Shown piece after piece: positions 18,000 through 27,790 of a DNA stretch of 64,000 nt (positions within the stretch are counted from its first letter, which is position 1; each line of letters starts with the position of its first letter). The stretch lies in assembly GCF_009765835.1 (NCBI RefSeq), contig NZ_LMUS01000001.1:682001-746000 (forward strand), in the 5' to 3' direction. Source of the DNA: Granulicella sp. L56 (GTDB lineage Bacteria; Acidobacteriota; Terriglobia; Terriglobales; Acidobacteriaceae). Under the pieces are notes generated by a model. The model was given only the letters and a program-made list of their open reading frames with translations. It did not search any database and was not told where the DNA came from. The position numbers and the translations under genes were made by a program.

Positions 18000-20900
18000 T
18001 TAGAAGTTGACGTGGCCGGCGAACTGGAAGTCACGGTTTCCCTTGGCTGAACCTACCGAGCCAAAGTTAGCGGCACCCCATGCTGTTGCGATGCCACCGA
18101 ACGTATTTTTGTTGGGCACGTTCAGGCAGTCCGCTTCGAAAATCAACTTCACACGCTCGGGCGTCAGATTGAAGCTGCGCCGAACGCTTGCATCCAGTTC
18201 GTAGGTGCTCGGATTCCATAATTGATATGGTGCGGACCGTGGCGCATCGCCAATCTTGGTAATCGCAGTTTGACCAGCAGCAGTCGTCCCATAGTTGTTC
18301 GGCACAGAGAAGGCATTGCTATCGATGTAATTAATCGAACTCAACGATTTCGCCGTGACGCCCTTACCCCAGGTGCCATTGATGCGAGCCGAACCAGTGA
18401 AGCTTGGATTCAGGTCGGGCATGCACTGTCCCTGTCCGGGTGCGGTGCAACCCGCATAGGTAATCGCCAGCGGCACGCCTGAGCCATAAGTAAAGATGCT
18501 CGAGAACTGCCAGCCGCCCGCGAGCGTCCGTACCAGGAAGTTGTCTCCGCCGATGCCGCCCTTGCCGAACGGCAGCTTGTAGACGCCGTAGGCTGCAAGG
18601 TTCTGCGGCACGGCTACCGTCGTGTACGAGCGGTCAGCACGGCCCTGGTGAGAGGCAACGCCATTCGACGACGCGCCTGCCGGAATATCGAAACCGCTGC
18701 GGAAGGTGTTGTCGTCGCCAAGGTTCTTCGAGTAGGTGTAGTTGAGCGTGTAGCTGAGGCCCTTCCACTCCCGCTGGTTCAAGGAGATCTGAAGCGAGTT
18801 ATAGCTGACGTTTCCGACATTGCCCCAGGTATCCGTGGTTCCGGAATACTGCGGAAAGGCGGTGAGCATGTGGGCAATCGTGGCAGCCGAACTCTTGGCC
18901 GCCGCCGCGGTGTAGGCAGTATAGGGTGCCGCAACTCCCGGCATGGCAGCCGCCGCGATAGCGACGTTTGCAGCCGTTGCAGGAGCGTTCAGGATTGGAG
19001 TCTTTCCATCCGAAGCGCGCACCGCACCCAATCCGGCCAGATACGCCGGATCGAGCTGCCCCGCCCAGTAGCCACGGGCGTTCGCGCCGGTTGAGAGGAA
19101 GTGTGCATTGCTGCCTGCATAGTTCACCGACAGCGTCAGGTCATTCGTTACGGAACGCTCGAAGCCGAAGTTATAGAAGTTGACCTCAGGAGCGCGGCCA
19201 GACAGGTAAGGATCGGCATAGCCGGGAGCGCCGCCCGCTGTCTGTACACCACCCGCGCCATTGATGTAGTTGCCGGTGCCAATCAACAGGCTCGCGGCGC
19301 TTGGCGCGGCGGGCGAGGTCAACTGATATCCAGCTCCGCCAAAATCCGTATTCTGGCTGTTCAGGAAATACGAAGGCCCGGCATTGACTCCCGTTGTCTG
19401 TGCTGCAGGCAAAACCAGGTTGGCGGTAAAGCCTGCCTGGCTGGTACCACTGCCCGCTCCGCCACGTCCACCCACGCCGCCTGCACGCGAGTACACCAGA
19501 GCATAACCACCACGGACCACCGTCTTGTCGTTAACAGAATAGGAGAACCCAACACGAGGTCCCCAGTTTTTCATATAAGTATGTACCGGCGTCCTGCACT
19601 CGCAACTGATGTCCGCTCCGCGATTACCGGCAAACTCAAGTGCGCCCGGGGTTCCGGTAGCTGCGTTGATCTTCGTCGGATTCAGATAGCTCCACCGGTC
19701 CTGTACCTCGTGGTAGGGAGGGAAGTAGTCGTAGCGCAGGCCAAGGTTCAGCGTCAGCTTGTTGTTTACCTTCCAATCGTCCTGGAAGTAAGGCGAGATA
19801 GGACGGTACCGTCCACCTTCCTCGGCAAACGCCTGAATCGTTGTAGCGGAACTATTGATGGCGCCCAGAAGATAGCTGGCATAGGAGTAGCCGGTCTTAG
19901 TGCTGTCGATCGATGTGCCGGTATAGTTCGCGGTGTCGTTGGGGCTGAACGTCGTCGTAAAGATGCCTGACGGCCCAAGCTGCGCTGCGACGTTGTCCTC
20001 CAGCCACTGCATCTGGACACCGAACGTCATCGAGTGCTTGCCCTTGATCCACTGAAGGTTGTCCACGAGAGTAAAGGCATTGGGAACGGTGGTCTGGGTC
20101 GCACCCGATGCGCCATTCGAGGTCCAGTTGCCCTGAACAACGGGAAACGCCGTGCTTGCATTGAACGTTACACCGGGGAACTCGTCCGACGCCTGTCCCG
20201 CAGGCAGGTTGGTGATTCCGATATCTGCCGCGGCACGATAGGGTTTGATTCCATCGGTAAGCGACTCAATCGGCTGAGAGAACCGCGTGAAGCCAAACTT
20301 GAATTGATTGACCAGGTTCGGCTTGATGACGATGGAGTGTTCAACATCGATGATGGTCGGCTTGATGGTCGCATAGCCGCCGGCGGTGTATGGAAGAGGA
20401 AGGACAACGCCTGCAGGCGTTCCGCCAACCGTAAAGGGAACATTCTTACGGCTGCCAAGCGTCAGCACTACCGAGAGCCGCTGCGATGGAGTGAGGTCGT
20501 AGTCAACCTTGCTCAAGAACTCCCAGTTGTCGTATCCCGAAGGAACGCCGCCAAGGTAGTTGCCCACGATGCCGCTATTGGTTGGGTCGGGCAAAAACTT
20601 CTGCATGTACTGGGTAATCGGAGAGAGCTTGCTGGCAGGAATGACGTTGAGCGTCGGAACACCGTTCTTCAGGCCCATGAATGGCTGACGAGTGCAACCA
20701 TTTGCCGTGCACGCATTGGTAGAAGGGTCATAGATGACCGGCACGGTCGAGGACAACTCGGAGAAGTCGCCGGTCCGCATCAGTGTGGTGGGAACGGTAA
20801 GCGTATTCGGGTTGATTCCGTTGCGGCCGTGATACTTGTCATACGTCGCAAAGAAGAAGCCCTTCTTATGGGTGAACGGGATAGGACCACCAATCGCGCC

Positions 20901-21839
20901 GACAAGCTCGTTCTGATGCTCGACCGGCTTCTGGGCAGGAATCGTATTTCCGTTGGCGTCCTTTTGAGTCAAGGCAGGAGCGCTGAAGCCCCATGTGTCG
21001 AAGATCGTATTGCGGACATAAGCTGCGGCGGTACCGTGATACTGATTACCGCCCGACTTGATGGTAAAGTTCAGTGCGCCCGCGCCCTGATATTCCGCTC
21101 CGGGAACGCTGGTCAACACCTGAAACTGGTCCACTGCTTCGACCGGGATCGAGTTCGAGACGACGCGGTTGTCTCCCTGCTGGTTGGCCGTGGTCGTCGG
21201 TAGACCGTCGACATAAACTTCGGCGATGTAGTTCCCTGTTCCTCCGATGATCGGAGCGCGCGCACTGCCCTGCGACTGTGCTCCCGGCAGCAAGGTGGCA
21301 AACGCCGTCGGATCGCGCTGCTGTCCATTCATCTGCAACGGCAGGTTGGTATAGGTCGAATTCTCGATGACGCCGCCAAGAGTAGCGTTGGTCGTATCCA
21401 GCGCAGGAGGCGCTTCTGTCACCGTAACCGTCTCGCTCGTGTTACCGACCGTGAGCGTCACGTTCAGTCCGGTGACCTTCAAAGCGTCGACGACGAGGTT
21501 CTGCTGCTTGAATGATTGAAATCCTTGTGCGGACGCAGTGACTGTGTACGTTCCCGGAATAATCGGATTGATCGTGTACAGACCCGCTGAAGAAGACACG
21601 CGCGTCGTCACCACACCGCTGTCCTGATTCTTTGCGGTCACGGTCGCGTTCGGAACAACGGCGCCCGTCGCATCGGTTACCGTTCCCTGAACGGCACCTT
21701 GACCACCGGTCTGGGCCATCGCCGGTTCAACCATCCACGTACAGCCCACGAATGCAGCGAGAAGAATGCCTGCGCCCATCCATCTTGAAAACCTTGTTCC
21801 TATTGCTTGCTGCCCGCGCAACACATCCTTGAATTGCAT
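18000..21839 (-). CDS. TonB-dependent receptor, Oar-like, with carboxypeptidase-regulatory-like N-terminus (1279 aa)
   Basis: The ATG at 21839 is preceded by AAGGAG. A long signal peptide (cleavage after EPAMAQ, about residue 43) leads into a beta-sandwich domain at about 48-140 (GAVQGTVTDATGAVVPNATVTAKN, LYTINPIIPGTYTVTASAQGF). A plug region follows (about 150-290; NLPLQMNGQQRDPTAFATLLPGAQ) and then a large barrel ending in the aromatic HVNF, as expected for an outer-membrane barrel. This acidobacterial receptor class imports or binds large ligands, mostly thought to be glycans. It is first in a minus-strand run with GH105, galK and galT, which makes pectic or galactan oligosaccharides the likely ligand. 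The ligand is inference. Confidence 0.88.
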   Translation of the reverse strand: MQFKDVLRGQQAIGTRFSRWMGAGILLAAFVGCTWMVEPAMAQTGGQGAVQGTVTDATGAVVPNATVTAKNQDSGVVTTRVSSSAGLYTINPIIPGTYTVTASAQGFQSFKQQNLVVDALKVTGLNVTLTVGNTSETVTVTEAPPALDTTNATLGGVIENSTYTNLPLQMNGQQRDPTAFATLLPGAQSQGSARAPIIGGTGNYIAEVYVDGLPTTTANQQGDNRVVSNSIPVEAVDQFQVLTSVPGAEYQGAGALNFTIKSGGNQYHGTAAAYVRNTIFDTWGFSAPALTQKDANGNTIPAQKPVEHQNELVGAIGGPIPFTHKKGFFFATYDKYHGRNGINPNTLTVPTTLMRTGDFSELSSTVPVIYDPSTNACTANGCTRQPFMGLKNGVPTLNVIPASKLSPITQYMQKFLPDPTNSGIVGNYLGGVPSGYDNWEFLSKVDYDLTPSQRLSVVLTLGSRKNVPFTVGGTPAGVVLPLPYTAGGYATIKPTIIDVEHSIVIKPNLVNQFKFGFTRFSQPIESLTDGIKPYRAAADIGITNLPAGQASDEFPGVTFNASTAFPVVQGNWTSNGASGATQTTVPNAFTLVDNLQWIKGKHSMTFGVQMQWLEDNVAAQLGPSGIFTTTFSPNDTANYTGTSIDSTKTGYSYASYLLGAINSSATTIQAFAEEGGRYRPISPYFQDDWKVNNKLTLNLGLRYDYFPPYHEVQDRWSYLNPTKINAATGTPGALEFAGNRGADISCECRTPVHTYMKNWGPRVGFSYSVNDKTVVRGGYALVYSRAGGVGGRGGAGSGTSQAGFTANLVLPAAQTTGVNAGPSYFLNSQNTDFGGAGYQLTSPAAPSAASLLIGTGNYINGAGGVQTAGGAPGYADPYLSGRAPEVNFYNFGFERSVTNDLTLSVNYAGSNAHFLSTGANARGYWAGQLDPAYLAGLGAVRASDGKTPILNAPATAANVAIAAAAMPGVAAPYTAYTAAAAKSSAATIAHMLTAFPQYSGTTDTWGNVGNVSYNSLQISLNQREWKGLSYTLNYTYSKNLGDDNTFRSGFDIPAGASSNGVASHQGRADRSYTTVAVPQNLAAYGVYKLPFGKGGIGGDNFLVRTLAGGWQFSSIFTYGSGVPLAITYAGCTAPGQGQCMPDLNPSFTGSARINGTWGKGVTAKSLSSINYIDSNAFSVPNNYGTTAAGQTAITKIGDAPRSAPYQLWNPSTYELDASVRRSFNLTPERVKLIFEADCLNVPNKNTFGGIATAWGAANFGSVGSAKGNRDFQFAGHVNF

Positions 21840-22022
21840 CCCGGTGATCTCCTTGAAATTGCGTAGCTCGTCTTTGTCAGCCTTTTGGTCTGATCAATTT
21901 ATGAATTCGTGAGCCGCATTGAAATCTACGGGAGCGAAGAAATGAATGTCAATAGAAAAATTGTTCCAGTTTTATCGCACAAAAACAGGAGTTCCAGAAT
22001 GGTCCAGGCGATATTCAGTAAC

Positions 22023-24605
22023 CTATTCTTCTCGAAGCACTTCCAGCGGTTTCTGCCCCAGAATTCGGTGGCTTGCCACCCACCCCGTCGCCACCGTCAA
22101 TGCGGCCGTTCCCACCAGTGCCAGCGCTGACCAACCCCACTGCCAATGGAACACAACATCCATTCGGTGTAGAACCACTCGCGCAATCACATTGGCAAAG
22201 GTAATACCAACCGTACCCGCAACTAGACCCAGCACCGCAAACTCAATCGAGAAGATGGTTGCAATCCTTTGCCGTGTCGCTCCCAGGGTCTTCAACACCA
22301 CCACCTCCCTGATCCTGCGATACCGCGTCCCGGCGATGCTGCTGGCAAGAATAATGATCCCCGCGAAGATCGAGAACGCCGCCAGAAACTGGATCACATA
22401 GGTAATCTGGATCACCACCGAGCGCACCGTCTCGAGCGCCTGCGCTACATTGATCACCGTCACCGTCGGATAGGCGTGATACAGCGCGCGCTGCAACTCC
22501 CCGACCCGCGCCGGATCGGCATGAACGCCTCCGTACCAGACCACCGGCAGCCCGGCCAGCGCAGCCGGAGGCAGAATAAACGCCGCACGCGAGTAGGCAT
22601 GTTGTCCATCCGGTTTGATCAACGCCACCACCGTCGCCGTCAAGCGCGAGTCCTGCGCGGCAAACGTGAGATGCGACCCGACTTTTACCCCAAGCCGTTC
22701 GGAGTCGTTCTCATTCACCGCCACCACCGGCGACTTCTCCCCAGCCTGCCACCATTTTCCTGCGACGGTGCTGGTCCCCGGCGGTGCGCTATCAGCCCAG
22801 GTCAGCGAGATCGATTGCAGCATCCGCTTGGGAAAGTTCTTCAGCTTCGCCTGGTCCGCCGCCACGCCATCGATCGCGACGATGCGCGACGACACCACAG
22901 GCATCATCTCCGCCGGAGCGGTCACACTCGGTTGCGCCTTCAGCAAGACGCGCACTCCATCAATCTCGCTCGGCGTAATGTCCACCAGAAAGACGTTGGG
23001 CAGATTCGGCGCACTGCTGATGTGCAGCTCTCTCACCACGGCCTGCTGCACAAAGTAGACCGTCATGATCTGCATCACGCCCAGCCCCAGAGCCGCCAGC
23101 AGAGCAGCCGAAGGATTGCCCGGGCGATAGAGATTCGCCAGCCCGTGCCGCACCGCTGACGGCAGACTCAACCGTGTCCGCCCCAGAAAGCGCTTCAACG
23201 CCGCAAGCACCAGCGCCGAAGCGGCCAGCAGCACAGCCAGTACCGACACCAGTCCCAGCGAAAACACGACGCCCACCATCGTCGAATCACTCAACGTAGC
23301 CGCAATCGCCGCCAGCCCCGCAAGAATCAGAACAGCAGCACCAATCTGCGCGCCATTCTTTCGCAGCTTGCGAAAGATGGCGGTCACAAACGGATCGTCA
23401 CTCTCTTCCACCGCTCGCCGCAGAATCAAAACCGGACGCACGCCGCGAATATCCAATAGCGGAGGGAGCGTAAACAGCAGCGTCGTCAGCACGCCCACGG
23501 CAAGTCCTGTCAGCACCGTCCGTCCCTGCACATGAATCTCGGTCTGCATATGCAGCAATCCCGCCAGCAGATGCGGAAACGCCATCTGCACCCCAACGCC
23601 CAAGGCGACGCCAATCACTCCCCCCAGCAGCCCCAGCAGCAAAGTCTGCAGCAGATAAATCTTCATGATCTGCCCGGAGCTCGCACCGAGCGACTTCATG
23701 ATCGCAATCGTATCGAGTCGCTGCTGCAAATGAGCCCGCATCGCCATGCCAACGCCGATCGCACCCAGCACCAGCGCCACCAGGCTCATCAGCGAAAGCA
23801 GGCTCGTCGCCCGGTCCAGCCCCTGCGTCAACGCCGGATTCGTCTCGCGATAGTCGATCACGCGCGACTCCGGCAGCAGCTTCTCCAGACGATCTCGCAA
23901 CGCAGACACTTTAGAGTCCGGCATCGCGCTGCCATCTGGCGGAGCAGGCAGCTTGAACAGAAATCTCTGCCCCGCATGGCTGCCCGGAGCAAGCAGCCCG
24001 CTTGCATCCAGCCCTTCGCGCGAGATCAGCACCCGCGGGCCCGCGGCAAAATTCCCTGACAACCGGTCCGGCTCGTTCACCACCACCGCAGCGATGCGAA
24101 ACAGCTTGTTACCGATCTTCAGCTCATCGCCAACCTTAAGATGCAGCCGCACCAGAAGGTCATCTGCCACCGCCACGCTATTCGCCGTCAAAACACTCTT
24201 CAACGCAGACGCCGGAGCAAGCTCCACCGTCCCATAAAACGGATACATCGCAGGATCGACAGCCTTCAGCGAAACCAGTAGCGGATCAAGCGTCTTCGCC
24301 GAACTCGCCATCGACAGCAGCTCCGTCACCGGCGTCATCTCCACGCCATCCGCCGCGATCTCGTCCAGCCCCTTCTGCTGCTCTGGCGTCGGCTGCTCAA
24401 ACATCCTCGCCGAAACATCGGCCGCCATAATGCTCCGTGCCCGCGTCAGCAGCGTCGCACGAAACGAAGAAGAAAATCCACGAACGCCGGTCAGCGCGGC
24501 AACACCAATCGCAACAGAGAGAATGACAAAGAAAAACTTGCCACGCGACGAGCGCATCTCGCGTGCAGCGATTCGGGCGGCGGAATGATAGGAGAGGCCC
24601 GCCAT
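22023..24605 (-). CDS. ABC exporter permease, FtsX/YbbP type (860 aa)
   Basis: The protein has an N-terminal membrane segment (about 24-44, FFFVILSVAIGVAALTGVRGF), a large periplasmic domain, and FtsX blocks near 265-385 (LMSLVALVLGAIGVGMAMRAHLQQR, IAIMKSLGAS). A second repeated half follows with IREVVVLKTLGATRQRIATIF near 785-805. Ten or so transmembrane helices and the duplicated FtsX signature match YbbP, the permease of the YbbA/YbbP exporter. It starts 2 bases after the end of the ATPase gene, so the two are one operon. The substrate is unknown; lipid or toxic lipophilic compounds are suspected for the family. Confidence 0.85.
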   Translation of the reverse strand: MAGLSYHSAARIAAREMRSSRGKFFFVILSVAIGVAALTGVRGFSSSFRATLLTRARSIMAADVSARMFEQPTPEQQKGLDEIAADGVEMTPVTELLSMASSAKTLDPLLVSLKAVDPAMYPFYGTVELAPASALKSVLTANSVAVADDLLVRLHLKVGDELKIGNKLFRIAAVVVNEPDRLSGNFAAGPRVLISREGLDASGLLAPGSHAGQRFLFKLPAPPDGSAMPDSKVSALRDRLEKLLPESRVIDYRETNPALTQGLDRATSLLSLMSLVALVLGAIGVGMAMRAHLQQRLDTIAIMKSLGASSGQIMKIYLLQTLLLGLLGGVIGVALGVGVQMAFPHLLAGLLHMQTEIHVQGRTVLTGLAVGVLTTLLFTLPPLLDIRGVRPVLILRRAVEESDDPFVTAIFRKLRKNGAQIGAAVLILAGLAAIAATLSDSTMVGVVFSLGLVSVLAVLLAASALVLAALKRFLGRTRLSLPSAVRHGLANLYRPGNPSAALLAALGLGVMQIMTVYFVQQAVVRELHISSAPNLPNVFLVDITPSEIDGVRVLLKAQPSVTAPAEMMPVVSSRIVAIDGVAADQAKLKNFPKRMLQSISLTWADSAPPGTSTVAGKWWQAGEKSPVVAVNENDSERLGVKVGSHLTFAAQDSRLTATVVALIKPDGQHAYSRAAFILPPAALAGLPVVWYGGVHADPARVGELQRALYHAYPTVTVINVAQALETVRSVVIQITYVIQFLAAFSIFAGIIILASSIAGTRYRRIREVVVLKTLGATRQRIATIFSIEFAVLGLVAGTVGITFANVIARVVLHRMDVVFHWQWGWSALALVGTAALTVATGWVASHRILGQKPLEVLREE

Positions 24606-24607
24606 CG

Positions 24608-25345
24608 CTACTCCCTCACCGTAGAACCCGCAGCACTTCGGCCCGCCTCATCGGAGACGATCACCCCATCCCGCAGCGTGATCCTGCGGTCGGCATACGC
24701 AGCCAGCACCGCATCATGCGTCACCAGCACCAACGTCGTGCCTTCCTTCTTATTCAGGTTCAGCAGCAGCTCCAGCACATGCTCTCCATTGGTGCTATCG
24801 AGATTCCCCGTAGGCTCATCGGCCAGCACAATCGGAGGCCGCAGAATAAACGCCCGCGCCAGCGCCACCCTCTGCTGTTCGCCGCCGGAAAGCTGTACCG
24901 GATAATGCCCCAGCCGATCGCCCAGGCCAACGCTGGTCAGCAACTCTCGCGCCCGCGCCAACCCATACTGCGTCTCTCCTGCGTTCAGTTCGTAAGGCAG
25001 CAGAACATTCTCCAGTGCCGTCAACGTTGGAATCAATTGATACGACTGAAAGACAAACCCAATCGTCTTTCCGCGAACCTGCGCCAGCTTGTCTTCCGGC
25101 AGATAGCTGATCGCAACTCCATTCAGCCGCACGTCGCCGGAGCTGGGCGTGTCCAACCCCGCCAGCAATCCCAGCAGCGTGGACTTTCCGCTGCCCGACG
25201 CTCCCATAATCGCTGCAAACTGGCCTTGAGGAATGGAAAAGTCCACGCCCTTCAAAATATCCACCGTCCGCGACCCGTTGCGAATCGACTTGCGCAGCCC
25301 CTCGACGTGAATCATCGGAGCAGTCCTGCCTTCCATAGCATTCAC
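24608..25345 (-). CDS. ABC transporter ATPase, YbbA type (245 aa)
   Basis: Walker A GASGSGKST (about 49-57), signature LSGGEQQR (about 152-159) and Walker [13 protein letters not shown] (about 172-183) are all intact. The best start is GTG 25345, 10 bases after AGGAGG; ATG 25336 is an alternative. It pairs with the FtsX-type permease gene 2 bases downstream. It is divergent from a TesA-like esterase gene, with only about 31 bases between the starts. E. coli has the same tesA/ybbA/ybbP arrangement. Confidence 0.9.
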   Translation of the reverse strand: MNAMEGRTAPMIHVEGLRKSIRNGSRTVDILKGVDFSIPQGQFAAIMGASGSGKSTLLGLLAGLDTPSSGDVRLNGVAISYLPEDKLAQVRGKTIGFVFQSYQLIPTLTALENVLLPYELNAGETQYGLARARELLTSVGLGDRLGHYPVQLSGGEQQRVALARAFILRPPIVLADEPTGNLDSTNGEHVLELLLNLNKKEGTTLVLVTHDAVLAAYADRRITLRDGVIVSDEAGRSAAGSTVRE

Positions 25346-25376
25346 CGGCGTCGCTCCTCCTGATAACTTGATACAT

Positions 25377-26093
25377 ATGCGGCAGCTTCAGACTCTATTT
25401 ATAGTAGCGGGTGTCACCATCGCAATGTCCGGATGCAAATCAAGCCCTTCCACGCCACCCTCCGCCCCTGTCAGTTCGACACCCGTCGCCCAGTCGCAAT
25501 CCGAACCGGCCGCACCGCCGCCAGCAACCAGGCCGGACAACCGTCCCGTACTGGCCTGCTTCGGTGACAGCCTTACCGCAGGCTACGGAGCCGATCCCGG
25601 CCAGAGTTATCCCGACTATCTGCAAGCCGACCTTGACGCTCGCGGCTACCACTACCGTGTCGTCAACGAAGGAATCAGCGGCAACACCACCAAAGACGGC
25701 GTCGAGCGCCTCGACACCATCGTCGCCCTCAAGCCAACCGTCGTCGTCGTAGAGTTCGGCGGCAACGACGGCCTTCGTGGCCTGCCCATCGAGGACTCAC
25801 GCGCCAACCTCGATCAGATCATCACCACGCTCAAGGCCACCGGAGCAAAGATCGCCCTCGCCGGAATCACCCTTCCGCCCGACTACGGCCACGACTACAT
25901 CCAGCACTTCGACGAGACCTACACCCTGCTGGCAAAGAAGCATCACATCCCCCTGCTTCCATTTCTGTTGCAGGGCGTCTACGGCGTGCCCGGCATGATG
26001 CAAGCCGACCAGACCCACGCCACCGCAGCCGGAAACAAGATCGTAGCTGAAAATGTGCTGCCGCTTATCCAGCCCCTCCTGACAAAAAAATAG
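25377..26093 (+). CDS. tesA: SGNH/GDSL esterase lipoprotein, TesA-like (238 aa)
   Basis: The start is the ATG at 25377. An N-terminal signal ends in a lipobox-like MSGC, with Cys20 the likely lipidated residue, followed by a Ser/Pro/Ala-rich linker to about residue 55. The catalytic blocks are visible: FGDSLTAGYG (block I Ser), EGISGNTT (block II Gly), VEFGGNDGLRG (block III Asn) and DQTHATAAG near 218-226 (Asp-x-x-His, block V). It should hydrolyse thioesters or short-chain esters in the periplasm, like E. coli TesA. Unlike E. coli TesA it is predicted to be membrane-anchored. It diverges from the YbbA/YbbP-type operon. Confidence 0.88.
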   Translation: MRQLQTLFIVAGVTIAMSGCKSSPSTPPSAPVSSTPVAQSQSEPAAPPPATRPDNRPVLACFGDSLTAGYGADPGQSYPDYLQADLDARGYHYRVVNEGISGNTTKDGVERLDTIVALKPTVVVVEFGGNDGLRGLPIEDSRANLDQIITTLKATGAKIALAGITLPPDYGHDYIQHFDETYTLLAKKHHIPLLPFLLQGVYGVPGMMQADQTHATAAGNKIVAENVLPLIQPLLTKK

Positions 26094-26140
26094 CAGCCAT
26101 ACTTACTGCAGCTCCCATTTTCAAAACCTGCATAAATGCA

Positions 26141-26256
26141 CGTCATCTCGACCGAAGCGAAGCGCAGTGGAGAGACCCCTGTATTTCGTCTTTGTCCTTG
26201 CCGTTGCCTGTCCTTAAATCGGTGTCATCGGTGCAAATCGGTGTTAAGTCCTTCAC
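26141..26256 (+). repeat. Dispersed repeat family 1, copy 2 (forward, long form)
   Basis: CGTCATCTCGACCGAAGCG, the core TGGAGAGACCCCTGTATTTCG, a TTGCCGTTGCCTGT tail and then an extension GTGTCATCGGTGCAAATCGG. The extension is shared with the copy at 28.7 kb. It fills the gap between the esterase gene and the end of truB. Confidence 0.85.
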
Positions 26257-27132
26257 CTACCCCATCACAACAATAGGCTGCATCAGCGTCCCGGCCACTC
26301 GCTTTGCAATCGCCAGCAGATCCGTCGGACTGGTAAAGACCTTCACCAATGGAGCCTGCGAGAACTCCGGCAGGTTCACCTGCATCCCATTCCGCAGCCG
26401 TCCCGCCATCTGTTCATCCACCGTCACCGCAGGCATCTCCGGCAGCAGCGTTCGCGGATGCGGCAACAGAGCCGCAATCTCTTCAGGACCGCTCGCCTGT
26501 TTCAACTGCTCCACCGTCACCGCTTCGTTCAGCGTAAACACGCCAGCACGAGTTCGTCGCAACGAAGCCAGATGCGCTCCGCACTCCGCAAGCTGCCCCA
26601 ACTCATTTGCCACCGAACGAACATACCCACCAGCCGACACCTGCATCTCAAACGCAGCCACGTCGCCCTGTAACTTCCGCAGCCTGAAGGCATGAATCGT
26701 AATCCGCGCAGGCTTCACCGCAACCTCGATTCCAGCGCGAGCCAGCTTGTGCGCCGCAACGCCATTGATTTTTTTTGCGGAATAAACCGGAGGCATCTGA
26801 TCAATCTCGCCACGAAACCGCTCGCTTAACTCACGAAGCTCCTCAAGCGAGCGCGTCAGCGGTTGCGGATCACCCACCGCAGTTCCCTCAGCATCAAAAG
26901 TGTCGGTTGCAAAGCCGAAGCGAATCGACCCCTCATAATACTTTTCCGCCTGTCCAAAAAACTGCGCCAAGCGAGTGTATTTGCCAAGCAAAAGAGGAAG
27001 AACCCCGGTAGCCATAGGGTCCAGCGTGCCAAGATGTCCAATAGACTTTTCGCCCGTAGCCCGGCGAACAATAGCTACAACGTCATGCGATGTAAGCCCT
27101 GAGGGCTTATCCAATACCAGAAGACCGTTCAT
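26257..27132 (-). CDS. truB: tRNA pseudouridine(55) synthase
   Basis: Makes pseudouridine 55 in the T-loop of elongator tRNAs. The motif GHLGTLDPMATG places the catalytic Asp at residue 38. The N-terminal MNGLLVLDKPSGLTSHDV and the later YSAKKINGVAAHKLAR and GGYVRSVANELG segments are all characteristic. The length of 291 residues with a C-terminal PUA-like region is normal. It is the last gene of a minus-strand run ptpS2-ptpS1-folE-truB, with a 34-base gap after folE. Confidence 0.95.
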   Translation of the reverse strand: MNGLLVLDKPSGLTSHDVVAIVRRATGEKSIGHLGTLDPMATGVLPLLLGKYTRLAQFFGQAEKYYEGSIRFGFATDTFDAEGTAVGDPQPLTRSLEELRELSERFRGEIDQMPPVYSAKKINGVAAHKLARAGIEVAVKPARITIHAFRLRKLQGDVAAFEMQVSAGGYVRSVANELGQLAECGAHLASLRRTRAGVFTLNEAVTVEQLKQASGPEEIAALLPHPRTLLPEMPAVTVDEQMAGRLRNGMQVNLPEFSQAPLVKVFTSPTDLLAIAKRVAGTLMQPIVVMG

Positions 27133-27166
27133 TCATCTCCCAGTCTAGTTGCTAAACGTCGATTCG

Positions 27167-27775
27167 CTAAATTCCATTCCCCTGTCGCCGCACCAGCGAC
27201 AAGAACTCACTCCGTGTCTGACTCTGTTCTTTGAACACGCCCAGCATCGACGAGGTCACCGTAGACGAGTGCTGCTTCTCCACACCACGCATCATCATGC
27301 ACAGGTGCTGCGCCTCCAGGATCACCGCGACGCCCTGCGGATTGATCGCCTCCTGAATTGCCTCGCTCACCTGCTTCGTCAGCCGCTCCTGCACCTGCAG
27401 CCGACGCGCGAAGACATCCACCAGTCGCGGAATCTTGCTCAACCCGATCACCTTGCCATTCGGCACATAGGCGATGTGTGCCTTGCCGAAGAACGGCAGC
27501 AGATGGTGCTCGCACTGCGAGAAAAATTCGATGTCCTTCACGATCACCATCTCGTCGTAGTCCACATCGAACAACGCATCATGCAGAACAGAGGTAACAT
27601 CCATCGCATAGCCCTTGGTCAAAAAGGCCATCGATTTCTCCATACGCTCCGGCGTGCGCACCAGGCCATCGCGATCAGGGTCTTCGCCCATGCGGCGCAG
27701 CAATTCACGGTACAGCTCCTGCGTCGAAGCAGCTTCAAGCGAAACGGAATCAAGTGTGGCGGACATGCCTGCCAT
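27167..27775 (-). CDS. folE: GTP cyclohydrolase I (type IA)
   Basis: Converts GTP to 7,8-dihydroneopterin triphosphate, the entry to tetrahydrofolate, biopterin and queuosine. The zinc ligands are C88 and H91 ([10 protein letters not shown]) and C159 (HLCMMMRG); the substrate-binding QEDLT-like segment reads [13 protein letters not shown]. The ATG at 27775 has AAGGAAGG 6 bases upstream. It is 15 bases downstream of the first of two pyruvoyl-tetrahydropterin-synthase-like genes, which would use its product directly. Confidence 0.95.
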   Translation of the reverse strand: MAGMSATLDSVSLEAASTQELYRELLRRMGEDPDRDGLVRTPERMEKSMAFLTKGYAMDVTSVLHDALFDVDYDEMVIVKDIEFFSQCEHHLLPFFGKAHIAYVPNGKVIGLSKIPRLVDVFARRLQVQERLTKQVSEAIQEAINPQGVAVILEAQHLCMMMRGVEKQHSSTVTSSMLGVFKEQSQTRSEFLSLVRRQGNGI

Positions 27776-27790
27776 AGGGAACCTTCCTTT

